Part shown: positions 17,126-25,680 of the stretch, one piece after another
How positions within the stretch are numbered: position 1 is the stretch's first letter
How the letters are laid out: the number at the start of each line of letters is the position of its first letter
From: Clostridium fessum
Lineage (GTDB): Bacteria > Bacillota > Clostridia > Lachnospirales > Lachnospiraceae
Assembly: GCF_003024715.1 (NCBI RefSeq)
Contig: NZ_PYLO01000002.1
Coordinates: forward strand, 682,001 to 746,000
Direction of reading: 5' to 3'
Length of the DNA: 64,000 nt
Notes under the pieces: model-generated
The model's input: only the letters and a program-made list of their open reading frames with translations
Database searches by the model: none
Told to the model about the DNA's origin: nothing
Program-made: the position numbers and the translations under genes

Positions 17126-17842
17126 CTACGCCTCCTTTTTGTCCTCTGCGGCTGCTTCGTTTGCTGCCTGTTTCTCTTTCTCTGCTTTTTCCTTCTTTTC
17201 CTGTTCTTTCTTCTTCTGGTGTTCTTCCACCGCGCCCTTCAGCTTTTCCGCCATCTCGGTGATCTGCTTGTTTTTAAACTCAAAGCTGCTCTTGTTGGCG
17301 ATGAAACGGGCGCTGATCGGCAGGAACTCTTCCAGCACTTTCAGGTGATTTTCACGGATCGTGCTGCCCGACTCTACAATATCCACGATGACGTCCGAAA
17401 GTCCCAGAATCGGCGCCAGCTCAATGCTTCCGTTTAATTTAATAATGTCAATATCGCGTCCCAGCTTCGCGTAATGCTCTTTCGCAATATTCGTAAATTT
17501 CGTTGCCACGCGCACCGGTCGGTCTTTGTCCTCGACGTAATCCTCTTTTCCAGCCACGCACATCCGGCATTTTCCAAGTCCCAGATCGAGAAGCTCGTAT
17601 ACATCCGGGTTGCTCTCCATCAGAATGTCTTTTCCGACGATTCCGACGTCTGCCGCATGGTGCTCGACGTAGATTGCCACATCACTCGGCTTTACGAGCA
17701 GGTAGCGGACACCCGTCTGTGGGTTCTCAAACACCAGTTTTCTATTTTCGTCGTAAATACTCTTGCAGTCATATCCGACCGACGCCAGAAGCTCATACAC
17801 CTGATCGCCCAGTCTTCCCTTTGGCAGTGCTATGTTTAACAT
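17126..17842 (-). CDS. hisG: ATP phosphoribosyltransferase, short (HisZ-dependent) catalytic subunit
   Basis: 238 residues. IALPKGRLGDQVYEL, GIVGKDILME, ATKFTNIAKEHY and LNGSIELAPILGLSDVIVDIVESGSTIRE are the short-form HisG blocks (about residues 4-165). There is no C-terminal regulatory ACT domain, so feedback control runs through HisZ. The last 40 residues are an added Lys/Glu/Ala-rich tail, probably a solvent-exposed coil. It catalyses the first step, ATP plus PRPP. It overlaps hisZ by 7 bp. Confidence 0.96.
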   Translation of the reverse strand: MLNIALPKGRLGDQVYELLASVGYDCKSIYDENRKLVFENPQTGVRYLLVKPSDVAIYVEHHAADVGIVGKDILMESNPDVYELLDLGLGKCRMCVAGKEDYVEDKDRPVRVATKFTNIAKEHYAKLGRDIDIIKLNGSIELAPILGLSDVIVDIVESGSTIRENHLKVLEEFLPISARFIANKSSFEFKNKQITEMAEKLKGAVEEHQKKKEQEKKEKAEKEKQAANEAAAEDKKEA

Positions 17843-19008
17843 CTCGCGCCCTCCTTTCCATTCTCCTGAAAGGCATTTTCCCGGTCCTCTTCCAGGGAAA
17901 GACGTCCGTCATACCGGTACAGATAGCAGTAACGCAGATCCTCCGGCACAGCTTTCTCCACCCGCACGCGCAGTCCCTGACGGCGCAGACTTTCAACCGC
18001 CTGGCACAGGCGCACTACATCGACATCCGGCTCATAGAGTACCAGCGCATCGACATCGTAGCGGATGCTCTTTTCCGGCAGGCGCTCCAGCTCTTTCAAA
18101 TAGATGGCAAATCCGATCGCATCGGCTTTCTTTCCTAATTTTGCCATCATACCGTCGTACTGGCCGCCGGAAAGAACCTGGCGTGCCAGACCATCTAAGA
18201 ATCCCTGGAAAATAATACCGTTATAATATTCAATGTCATTGATCATCGAGAAATCCAGCCGCACCTTGTCAAGCTGTCCGCCCAGTCCCATCGCCTCCAG
18301 AACCTCATACAGGCGGGATAAAAGTGCAACCGCCTCCTTCATTTTCGGCGTATCCGCGATCGCACCTGCCTCTGCCAGCACCCGCCCAAACTCTCCGTAC
18401 AGCCCGGAAACCTTCATCAATTTCTCTGTATCGCCCTCCGGCAGTGCCAGATCCGCGCACAATTTTTCCAATCCGCTGCGGTTTTTCGTCCGAATCAGCC
18501 CTAAAATGATATCTTTCTGATCGGCATTGACCGGAAGCTCTTCCATCAGTCCCACCACGAAATCCATGTTGGAAATCTTGAGCACATAGTCCGTCTCAAA
18601 ATCCGCCAGACTCTTGAGCGCCAGCGCCAGCACCTCCGCGATCACGCAGTCATCCACGCCGCCCATGCACTCCAGTCCCATCTGGCTGATCTCTTTGTAA
18701 GTGTGGCTTTCCTTGCTCTCACGATACACACTCTCCAGATAATAGACCTTCTCGCACGTATTTTTATCTGCCTTGGTGTTCTTCGCGATGCTCAGCGTCA
18801 CGTCCGGCTTGAGAGCCATCAAGCGTCCGTCCAGATCCGTAAATGTCGGCACATTTTCCCCCAGCAGGAAACTTTTATTCGCTGCATACAAACTATATTC
18901 CTCAAACCGCCCCATCCGGTACTTGCGGTATCCATAGCTCTCATAAAGACCTCTCAGGCGAAGCGTCGCCGCCTCCGCCCTCCGAAGGCTCTGAATCTCT
19001 AAATTCAT
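17836..19008 (-). CDS. hisZ: ATP phosphoribosyltransferase regulatory subunit (HisRS-like)
   Basis: 390 residues in the class II aminoacyl-tRNA synthetase fold: YGYRKYRMGRFEEYSLY, FTDLDGRLMALKPDVT, and YYNGIIFQGFLDGLARQVLSGGQYDGM. It lacks an anticodon-binding domain, as HisZ does, and partners short HisG in an octamer that senses histidine. As first gene of the operon it sets the his transcript: Z-G-C-B-H-A-F-IE. The 260-bp upstream region holds the promoter and a palindrome. Confidence 0.95.
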   Translation of the reverse strand: MNLEIQSLRRAEAATLRLRGLYESYGYRKYRMGRFEEYSLYAANKSFLLGENVPTFTDLDGRLMALKPDVTLSIAKNTKADKNTCEKVYYLESVYRESKESHTYKEISQMGLECMGGVDDCVIAEVLALALKSLADFETDYVLKISNMDFVVGLMEELPVNADQKDIILGLIRTKNRSGLEKLCADLALPEGDTEKLMKVSGLYGEFGRVLAEAGAIADTPKMKEAVALLSRLYEVLEAMGLGGQLDKVRLDFSMINDIEYYNGIIFQGFLDGLARQVLSGGQYDGMMAKLGKKADAIGFAIYLKELERLPEKSIRYDVDALVLYEPDVDVVRLCQAVESLRRQGLRVRVEKAVPEDLRYCYLYRYDGRLSLEEDRENAFQENGKEGARC

Positions 19009-19122
19009 GCTCTATCTCCTCTCAACTGCCGCCGCAACCGCCCCGGCTCAACAAAATCCGCCGGACAATCACCCGCTCGTCTATATCCTGCCGTTATAGC
19101 TCCCATCACTTTTGTTTATCTT

Positions 19123-19136
19123 GCTATCATGGTAGC
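19123..19136. promoter_or_regulatory. Palindromic operator candidate upstream of the his operon
   Basis: GCTATCATGGTAGC is a 14-bp palindrome with one mismatched pair, about 115 bp before hisZ. A plausible minus-strand promoter (TTGCTT, 17 bp, TAGTAT) lies just upstream near 19157-19185, so the palindrome is in the early transcribed region. No T-box consensus was seen. The binding protein is unknown. Confidence 0.4.
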
Positions 19137-19219
19137 GTACTAAAGTGTTTTCTATATACTATCATTCCTTCTTAAAAAAAGCAACTACTTTTTTAGAATA
19201 CTCACACTTTAATTAAAAG

Positions 19220-19258
19220 AAAAACTCGGGGCGTGAAAAATGTGCGCCCCGAGTTTTT
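19220..19258 (-). terminator. Terminator of the ProC-like gene
   Basis: AAAAACTCGGGGCG pairs with CGCCCCGAGTTTTT around a 10-base loop, 11 bp past the stop at 19270. Very stable, with T tract. Confidence 0.88.
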
Positions 19259-19269
19259 CCACCTCGACT

Positions 19270-20037
19270 CTATTCTTTTATAACCTTCTCCAAAATCGGC
19301 CCCAGAATCTCCGTCCAAGGCGTATACGCATCCTTTTCCTCCAGATGCGTCAGCGCCATCCAGTTCAGTCCTCCCGGTGTCATTTCTCTGGCAAGGTCTT
19401 CCAGATCCCCGTCCCACGTCGCTGCCTTGCGGGACAGCGCCCCAGTAAATTCGGTGATGTATGCCCGTGCGGATGGCTCATCCAGCCCGTTTCTCTCACA
19501 CCACTGGATAATGACGGTCAGAAGCATATAGTAAGCGCTCATCAGGCCCGTCGTGCTCCTAAGGATCGCGATCTGCTTCGGCGTATCGACCGGAACCGGC
19601 TTGCCGACGTGACTCATCAGATCGACTACCTCCGGGATATCCGGGTAAATCACCACCGGTCCGAAGCGGTTCGCCGCGAAGGTCAGAGGCACAACATCCG
19701 CCAGAATCTCTCTCGGTCCAAACATTTCCTCAATGCGCTTTAAGCTCAGCGTTGCAACCAGATTGATAAACTTCTTCTCCGGTCCGATATGAAGCGGTTT
19801 TAAGATATCTTCCGCCGCCTTCGGAAGGAGCGCCGCAAAGACCCAGTCCGACCGGTCCACAACTTCCTGGTTATCCGCCGCGACCGACACGATCTCCGGG
19901 TATTTCTCATGCAGCATCTGCGCCCGTTCTTTATTTCTCGGCGATACAACGATCTGCAGATTCTCCATTCCGCTCTCGCAGAATCCAGTCACGACGGACG
20001 TCGTAATGATTCCCGTTCCAATAAATCCCAGTTTCAT
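19270..20037 (-). CDS. ProC-like NAD(P)-binding reductase
   Basis: 255 residues. MKLGFIGTGIITTSVVTGF is the N-terminal Rossmann dinucleotide loop; the all-helical C-terminal half has STTGLMSAYYMLLTVIIQWCERNGL, in the place of the pyrroline-5-carboxylate reductase dimer domain. The family reduces P5C to proline, but this protein is divergent from canonical ProC and may use another imino substrate. Single-gene transcript with a strong terminator. Confidence 0.75.
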   Translation of the reverse strand: MKLGFIGTGIITTSVVTGFCESGMENLQIVVSPRNKERAQMLHEKYPEIVSVAADNQEVVDRSDWVFAALLPKAAEDILKPLHIGPEKKFINLVATLSLKRIEEMFGPREILADVVPLTFAANRFGPVVIYPDIPEVVDLMSHVGKPVPVDTPKQIAILRSTTGLMSAYYMLLTVIIQWCERNGLDEPSARAYITEFTGALSRKAATWDGDLEDLAREMTPGGLNWMALTHLEEKDAYTPWTEILGPILEKVIKE

Positions 20038-20224
20038 AAACTTCTACCCTCTCTTTCTCCTCTCCGTTTACCCGAAATTTTTCCAGACGATTCCGAGCGA
20101 ACTTTTCTGATAGTTACTCCCCCGATTTTATTCACATACACAGTATACAACCAAAAACACATATTTTCCAGCATCCTACTCATATCTCGGCGCACTTTTC
20201 CGGTTTTTCATCGTAATTCCTCCC

Positions 20225-20410
20225 TCAACCTTCGCACCCCACTTTGATCCGGCGCCTTATTTTATCGTTCATATCCTCCTTGCCATTTTCTTTGAAATTG
20301 TCCACTTCCGCAAATAAAGCGATTGAAATAAGCCATCTTGCCCAATCTGCACAAGCAATCTCCTCATCTTTATTCAATCTTAATACGTCGTAAATCTCCC
20401 TTATCCGCTC
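20225..20410 (-). pseudogene. Open-frame remnant without a start codon
   Basis: A 61-codon frame on the minus strand reads protein-like (ERIREIYDVLRLNKDEE, then ADWARWLISIALFAEVDNF, then KIRRRIKVG) and ends at a TGA at 20225. No ATG/GTG start with a ribosome site fits its N-terminus. It lies in the 426-bp gap between the ProC-like gene and ktrB. It could be the tail of a decayed gene or a small gene with an unusual start. Confidence 0.3.
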
Positions 20411-20463
20411 TTAAAATCTCCAGCTATATAATATGACCATCACAGAAATAAGGAGCTGCCTTT

Positions 20464-21804
20464 ATGCCGGACGAGATTATTCGACGAAAGCGCCGTCTTT
20501 CGTCTTTTCAAATTATCACATTGGGTTTTGCCGGGGTCATTCTACTCGGAGCGCTACTGCTGATGCTGCCGATCTCCACGACTGGAGAGAATGTAACTCC
20601 ATTCAATGAAACGCTGTTTACTGCGACCTCTGCCGTCTGCGTGACAGGGCTTGTAGTACAGGATACAGGCTGCTACTGGTCAACCTTTGGGCAGGCGGTT
20701 ATTCTGGCACTGATCCAAATTGGTGGTCTTGGTGTCGTAACCGTAGCAGCATCGTTTGCGCTGTTGTCCGGGCGAAAGATTTCTCTGATGCAGCGCAGCA
20801 CCATGCAGGATGCAATTTCAGCACCAAAGGTCGGCGGAATCGTCCGTCTGACACGCTTCATCCTGCGAGGGACGTTTCTGATTGAGCTGCTGGGAGCGCT
20901 TGCCGTGCTGCCGGTATTCTGCCGGGACTACGGATGGCGTGGCATCTGGATGGCGGTATTTCATTCCATATCCGCTTTTTGCAATGCCGGGTTTGACATT
21001 CTTGGGACAGAAAGCAACCGCTATCCATCTCTTACCGGCTACGCGGACAGCCCGATAATCAATATCACGATTATGCTGCTGATCGTGATCGGAGGTATTG
21101 GATTTCTGACGTGGGATGACATCTTTGAAAACAAGTGGCGGTTTCATCGCTACCGAATGCAGAGCAAGGTGATTCTGGTCACGACAGGTTTTTTAATTTT
21201 TCTGCCTGCTATGTTTTTCTTCTTTTCAGACTTTTCCGCGCTTCCCGCCGGAAACCGGCTGCTGGCATCCTTTTTTCAGTCTGTCACGCCGAGGACAGCG
21301 GGCTTCAACACGGTAAATCTTTCCACGATGTCCGGTGCATCACAGGGCGTAATGATCCTTTTGATGCTGATCGGCGGTTCTCCAGGTTCTACAGCAGGCG
21401 GTATGAAAACAACGACACTGGCGGTTCTGCTTGCCAATGCCACTGCAACCTTCCGCCAGCGCGATAGTGCCCGATTTTTCGGACGCAGAGTCGATTGCAG
21501 CGCCGTCAAGACCGCCGCGACCATTCTGACAATGTACTTGATGCTGTTCTTTGGCGGTGCTGTCTTTATCAGCGCATATGAGAATCTTCCGCTGTCTGCC
21601 TGCCTGTATGAAACGGCATCGGCGGTCGGGACGGTGGGATTGACACTTGGTATTACACCGCAGCTGCACATTCCATCGCAAATGGTGTTGATCACGCTCA
21701 TGTATCTGGGCAGAGTCGGCGGTCTTACCCTTATTTATGCGACATTTTCCAGCAAAAAAGTGGGGAATGCAAAGCTGCCGCAGGAAAAAATCACGATTGG
21801 ATAA
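20464..21804 (+). CDS. ktrB: Ktr/Trk-type potassium channel subunit
   Basis: 446 residues with four M1-P-M2 repeats. Selectivity-filter segments are visible as TSAVCVTGL (about residue 60), SAFCNAGFD (about 173), TPRTAGFNT (about 278) and ASAVGTVGLTLG (about 390). It forms the membrane channel for potassium uptake, gated by the KtrA ring. An AAGGAG site precedes the ATG and a TATAAT box lies at 20429-20434. The next gene is ktrA; the downstream KdpD/E-like pair probably regulates it. No cyclic-di-AMP riboswitch fits in the short leader. Confidence 0.93.
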   Translation: MPDEIIRRKRRLSSFQIITLGFAGVILLGALLLMLPISTTGENVTPFNETLFTATSAVCVTGLVVQDTGCYWSTFGQAVILALIQIGGLGVVTVAASFALLSGRKISLMQRSTMQDAISAPKVGGIVRLTRFILRGTFLIELLGALAVLPVFCRDYGWRGIWMAVFHSISAFCNAGFDILGTESNRYPSLTGYADSPIINITIMLLIVIGGIGFLTWDDIFENKWRFHRYRMQSKVILVTTGFLIFLPAMFFFFSDFSALPAGNRLLASFFQSVTPRTAGFNTVNLSTMSGASQGVMILLMLIGGSPGSTAGGMKTTTLAVLLANATATFRQRDSARFFGRRVDCSAVKTAATILTMYLMLFFGGAVFISAYENLPLSACLYETASAVGTVGLTLGITPQLHIPSQMVLITLMYLGRVGGLTLIYATFSSKKVGNAKLPQEKITIG

Positions 21805-21817
21805 GGAGTCTTTTCAC

Positions 21818-22465
21818 ATGAAAAACATTCTATTGATTGGCACAGGCCGCTTCGGACGGCATATTGCAGTACAGCTTTCTCAGCTGGGGCATCAGGTCAT
21901 GGCGGTCGATACAAACGAGGAACGAATCAATGATGTGCTGCCATATGTCACCAATGCACAAATTGGCGACAGTACAAACGCGGAGTTTCTTCGCTCTCTT
22001 GGCATCGGAAATTTTGATGTCTGCATCGTAACCATCAGCGGTAACTTTCAGAACTCGCTGGAAACCACCTCGCTGCTGAAAGAGCTGGGGGCGAAGTGCG
22101 TGGTGTCGCGTGCCGAGCGTGATGTGCAGGCAAAGTTTCTGCTTCGCAACGGTGCCGACCAGGTAGTCTACCCGGAAAAACAGGTGGCAAAATGGGCAGC
22201 GATCCGATACACTGCCGACCATATTTTCGACTACATAGAGATCGACGAGCAGCACGCCATTTTTGAAGTAGAAGTTCCGGCCGGGTGGATCGGCAAAAGT
22301 GTTGGTGAACTGGATATTCGCAGAAAGTATGGCATTAACATTCTCGGCATCAAACATTCAGGAAAAATCGACGCTTCCATTACGCCGGATACGGTGCTGT
22401 CCGGGGAAATAACGATTTTAGCGTTGGGCGAATACAAAGCGCTGCAAAAGTGCTTCCGAATCTGA
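21818..22465 (+). CDS. ktrA: Potassium channel RCK gating subunit
   Basis: 215 residues from the ATG at 21818, 9 bases after AAGGAG. ILLIGTGRFGRHIAVQLS is the Rossmann NAD/ATP site; VDTNEERIND and GDSTNAEFL follow; the C-terminal 75 residues form the RCK_C domain. It binds adenine nucleotides and opens or closes KtrB from the cytoplasm. An earlier in-frame start at 21737 would overlap ktrB and lacks support. Confidence 0.93.
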   Translation: MKNILLIGTGRFGRHIAVQLSQLGHQVMAVDTNEERINDVLPYVTNAQIGDSTNAEFLRSLGIGNFDVCIVTISGNFQNSLETTSLLKELGAKCVVSRAERDVQAKFLLRNGADQVVYPEKQVAKWAAIRYTADHIFDYIEIDEQHAIFEVEVPAGWIGKSVGELDIRRKYGINILGIKHSGKIDASITPDTVLSGEITILALGEYKALQKCFRI

Positions 22466-22482
22466 ATGGACGGTGAGGGTAT

Positions 22483-22767
22483 ATGGAAGATAGCGTTTTG
22501 ATCGCTGGGACGGCGCTAATGTTCCTGTTCGGCTGGGTTTTGATGAAACGGCTGGATCGCTTTCTGGACGAAAATCAGAAGCGCATCAAAGAATCGTCTG
22601 AACAACAGCAGGCTGAACCGTGCGTGCATCTGGTCGGAAATATTTCTCCTGACGAACTTGAGGAAACATTTTCTCAGTTTCGCAATAGTCATGCCCATGT
22701 AGAAATCGTGATCTATGATTCAGAGCAAATTTCTTTTCCGGACAACAAATCCAATTGGGCGCAGTAG
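22483..22767 (+). CDS. Small membrane-anchored protein of the potassium operon, unknown function
   Basis: 94 residues with one N-terminal membrane helix (about 5-21), a basic coil, and a mixed C-terminal half (HVEIVIYDSEQISF). No family recognised. It starts 17 bp after ktrA and ends just before the promoter of the kdpD-like gene, so it probably travels with Ktr. A role as an accessory or sensor peptide is only a guess from position. Confidence 0.65.
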   Translation: MEDSVLIAGTALMFLFGWVLMKRLDRFLDENQKRIKESSEQQQAEPCVHLVGNISPDELEETFSQFRNSHAHVEIVIYDSEQISFPDNKSNWAQ

Positions 22768-22772
22768 AAACC

Positions 22773-22802
22773 TTCACATTTTGGTGCTATAATTGCTATA
22801 AT
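22773..22802 (+). promoter_or_regulatory. Promoter of the kdpD-kdpE-like pair
   Basis: TTCACA (22773-22778), 18-bp spacer, TATAAT (22797-22802). A second TATAAT-like box overlaps the spacer. The transcript start near 22809 excludes an ATG at 22804 as the protein start. Confidence 0.65.
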
Positions 22803-22827
22803 ATTGTTTAAGAGGGGTGGTGAAAAT

Positions 22828-24810
22828 GTGCAGAATAAAGGAAGCGAAATGCCAAAAGAGCATATTCTTGTGTGCCTGTCCTCGTCTCCATCCAATGAAC
22901 GCATTGTACGAATGGCAGGGAAAATGGCACAGGCATTTTGCGCCAGTCTTACCGCACTTTACGTGCAGACCCCCGGAGACGCTGATATGAACGCGGAAGA
23001 TACCGTCCGTTTGCAGGCGAATATGCGTCTGGGGCAGCAGCTTGGCGCAGAAATTGTCACAACGCATGGTGAAGATGTGGCGACACAGATCGCGGAATAT
23101 GTGCGGCTCTCTGATGTGACCAAAATTGTGATTGGACGAAGCGGCATACAGCGGCGGCATTTCTGGAGCGAATCGACGCTGACAGAACAGCTCATTACGC
23201 TTGCACCGGAGGTAGATATTTATATTATTCCGGATGTGGAAGCCTATAAGAACTGCCGCAGAAATCAGCCGCTTACTATCCGCCCGGCGTTTCCGACCGC
23301 CCGGGAACTACTTCTGACCATCGGAATTCTGGCAGTTACGACGGTCATCGGATGGATTTTTCTGCGGCTCAGCTTTGCAAATGCCAATATCATCATGGTT
23401 TACCTGCTGGGTGTGCTTCTGACTTCCACTTTTACCAGCGGATATACCTGCGGTGTGCTGTCCGCTTTTTTGAGTGTCCTCCTGTTCAATTATTTTATGA
23501 CGGAGCCCCGGCTGTCTTTGGCAGCCTATGGCAGCAAATACCCAATAACCTTTGCCGTCATGTTCGCGGCTGCACTTTTGACAAGTACACTTGCGGCCAA
23601 GCTCAAAGCCCACGCACAGCTATCCGCACGGGACGCTTATCGCACGAAGCTCCTTTTTGATATGAACAGACAGCTCCAAAAAGCGGAAACGCCGGAGGAG
23701 GTCTATCGGATGACCGCGACGCAGATACAAAAGCTCATGCAGCGAGACGTTCTGATTTACCCGGCACAGGGCAACGCTCTGCTGGATGGGAACATTTATC
23801 CGGCTGACGGAAGTAGTCCATACAGCATCCCAGATACCGACCGGGAACAGAACGTGGTTCAATGGGTCTGGCAAAACCGCAAGCGCGCCGGAGCAACGAC
23901 GCAAAACTTTCCAAAAGCAAAACGGCTGTATCTTGCCATCCGTACCGGGCAGCAGATTTACGGTGTTGTCGGGATTCCGATGGAAAAGCAAACGCAGCCT
24001 GACGCATTTACATCCAGCGTTCTGTTCTCCATCCTCGGCGAGTGCTCTCTGGCGCTGGATAACCTGCGAAATGCCAGAGAAAAGGAAGAAGCTGCCGTTC
24101 TTGCAAAGAACGAACAGCTTCGCGCCAATCTTTTGCGTTCGATTTCTCATGATCTCAGGACACCACTGACCTCGATTTCCGGCAACGCAGATACGCTGCT
24201 GCACAGCTATGACGTGTTGGATGAGCAGACACGGAAACAGATTTTTACGGACATTTATGACGATGCACAATGGCTGACGGGACTGGTTGAGAACTTGCTT
24301 TCCATTACGAAAATTGTAGACGGCAGCGTAAAGCTGCACCTTTCTGATCAGGTCGTGGATGACATCATATCGGAAGCACTCAGGCATATTGACCGAAGAG
24401 CGGCAGAACATCACATCGCAGTAGATTGCGGAGACGTACTGTTGCTGGCACGGATGGACGCAGGACTCATCATGCAGGTGCTCATCAATCTGGTGAATAA
24501 CGCAGTCAAATATACTCCAGTTGGCTCGAACATCCGGATCACGGCAATCCCGCGAGAAAATATGGCTGAAATATGTGTCAGCGATAACGGTCCCGGTATT
24601 CCGAATGAACTGAAGGAACGTGTTTTTGAAATGTTCTTTACTGGGGGGAATCCAATTGGCGACAGCCGCCGAAGTCTTGGACTTGGACTTACGCTCTGTC
24701 AAACTATTGTCCATGCACATCATGGTGAAATGACGTTGAAAGACAATTCGCCGCATGGCTGCATCTTTTCCTTTACAATACCACTTAGTGAGGTGAACTT
24801 AAATGAATAA
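22828..24810 (+). CDS. KdpD-like sensor histidine kinase lacking the N-terminal KdpD domain
   Basis: About 660 residues from a GTG at 22828 behind GGTGGTGA; an ATG at 22849 (AAGGAAG site) is the alternative. Domains in order: a universal-stress-like domain (EHILVCLSSSPSNER to about 130), the DUF4118 four-helix membrane unit (about 155-270), a GAF-like region (290-405), HisKA with RSISHDLRTPLTSISGN (phospho-His) and a HATPase with NLVNNAVKYT, DNGPGIP and GLGLTLC. KdpD normally begins with a 200-residue KdpD sensor domain, absent here. It overlaps kdpE and likely senses potassium or turgor for the Ktr genes; kdpFABC is not present. Confidence 0.88.
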   Translation: MQNKGSEMPKEHILVCLSSSPSNERIVRMAGKMAQAFCASLTALYVQTPGDADMNAEDTVRLQANMRLGQQLGAEIVTTHGEDVATQIAEYVRLSDVTKIVIGRSGIQRRHFWSESTLTEQLITLAPEVDIYIIPDVEAYKNCRRNQPLTIRPAFPTARELLLTIGILAVTTVIGWIFLRLSFANANIIMVYLLGVLLTSTFTSGYTCGVLSAFLSVLLFNYFMTEPRLSLAAYGSKYPITFAVMFAAALLTSTLAAKLKAHAQLSARDAYRTKLLFDMNRQLQKAETPEEVYRMTATQIQKLMQRDVLIYPAQGNALLDGNIYPADGSSPYSIPDTDREQNVVQWVWQNRKRAGATTQNFPKAKRLYLAIRTGQQIYGVVGIPMEKQTQPDAFTSSVLFSILGECSLALDNLRNAREKEEAAVLAKNEQLRANLLRSISHDLRTPLTSISGNADTLLHSYDVLDEQTRKQIFTDIYDDAQWLTGLVENLLSITKIVDGSVKLHLSDQVVDDIISEALRHIDRRAAEHHIAVDCGDVLLLARMDAGLIMQVLINLVNNAVKYTPVGSNIRITAIPRENMAEICVSDNGPGIPNELKERVFEMFFTGGNPIGDSRRSLGLGLTLCQTIVHAHHGEMTLKDNSPHGCIFSFTIPLSEVNLNE

Positions 24811-25504
24811 GCCGCTCATCCTCGTTGTAGAAGATGATACCCCGGTGCGAAATTTAATAACGATGACACTAAAAACTCACGAATATAGGTATCTTTCGGC
24901 GCAAAACGGCGCAAGTGCCGTGATGGAAGCGCTGTCTCACAACCCGGACATTGTACTGCTTGATCTGGGGCTGCCGGATATGGACGGCGTGGAAGTCATC
25001 CAAAAAATCCGGTCGTGGTCGAATATGCCGATCATTGTGATCAGCGCCAGAACAGAGGATTCCGATAAAATCGGGGCGCTGGATGCTGGGGCGGATGATT
25101 ATCTAACGAAGCCTTTTTCCGTGGACGAACTGTTGGCACGACTGCGGGTGACGCAGCGGAGACTGTCGATGATGAAAACAGACTCCGTGCAGGATTCTCC
25201 GATTTTTACGAATGGTGCGCTGAAAATCGACTATGCGGCAGGCTGCGCATATCTTGACGGCACAGAGCTACACCTGACACCCATCGAATACAAGCTGCTG
25301 TGCCTGCTCTCCAAAAATGTTGGTAAGGTTCTGACACACACCTATATCACGCAGCAGATTTGGGGCAGCAGTTGGGAAAACGATATCGCTTCTCTGCGGG
25401 TGTTCATGGCAACCTTGCGCAAAAAGCTGGAACGCGGAAAAGACGGGCAGCAATACATACAAACACACATCGGAATCGGCTATCGGATGCTCCGCATCGA
25501 GTAA
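24803..25504 (+). CDS. kdpE: KdpE-like response regulator
   Basis: 233 residues. Receiver domain with VEDD acidic pocket, LLDLGLPDMDG (phospho-Asp about 53), ISA and the KPF lysine (about 104); OmpR-type winged helix from about 135 (LTPIEYKLLCLLSKN, THTYITQQIWG, LRVFMATLRKKLE). It takes phosphate from the upstream kinase, with which it overlaps by 8 bp, and binds DNA. Likely target is the adjacent ktr operon. Confidence 0.92.
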   Translation: MNKPLILVVEDDTPVRNLITMTLKTHEYRYLSAQNGASAVMEALSHNPDIVLLDLGLPDMDGVEVIQKIRSWSNMPIIVISARTEDSDKIGALDAGADDYLTKPFSVDELLARLRVTQRRLSMMKTDSVQDSPIFTNGALKIDYAAGCAYLDGTELHLTPIEYKLLCLLSKNVGKVLTHTYITQQIWGSSWENDIASLRVFMATLRKKLERGKDGQQYIQTHIGIGYRMLRIE

Positions 25505-25594
25505 GTAATTCCTGAACGGAACATTCATGACTGAATGGAGTAGATTTCTTGTGGTCATTCCATTCAGCCACAAATGCGCTGACCATCGTTGAAA

Positions 25595-25620
25595 TAGCGA
25601 GGACTTGAAAGTCCTCGCTA
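25595..25620 (+). terminator. Hairpin after the kdpE-like gene
   Basis: TAGCGAGGAC and GTCCTCGCTA form a perfect 10-bp stem with loop TTGAAA, 90 bp past the stop. The T tract is weak, so termination is likely but not certain. Confidence 0.55.
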
Positions 25621-25680
25621 TTAGCATACATCGTCTCATATATTATATCTGTTTTTCCATCTTCGTTTTTGCTGCTTTCC

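Noticed and set aside
19009-19260. T-box leader before hisZ
   Set aside because: No AGGGTGG-type antiterminator sequence and no suitable terminator pair on the minus strand.
20400-20463. Cyclic-di-AMP (ydaO) riboswitch before ktrB
   Set aside because: The space between the -10 box and the start is about 30 bp, too short.
23620-24756. 378-codon minus-strand frame opposite the KdpD-like kinase
   Set aside because: Antisense shadow of a gene with intact HisKA and HATPase motifs.
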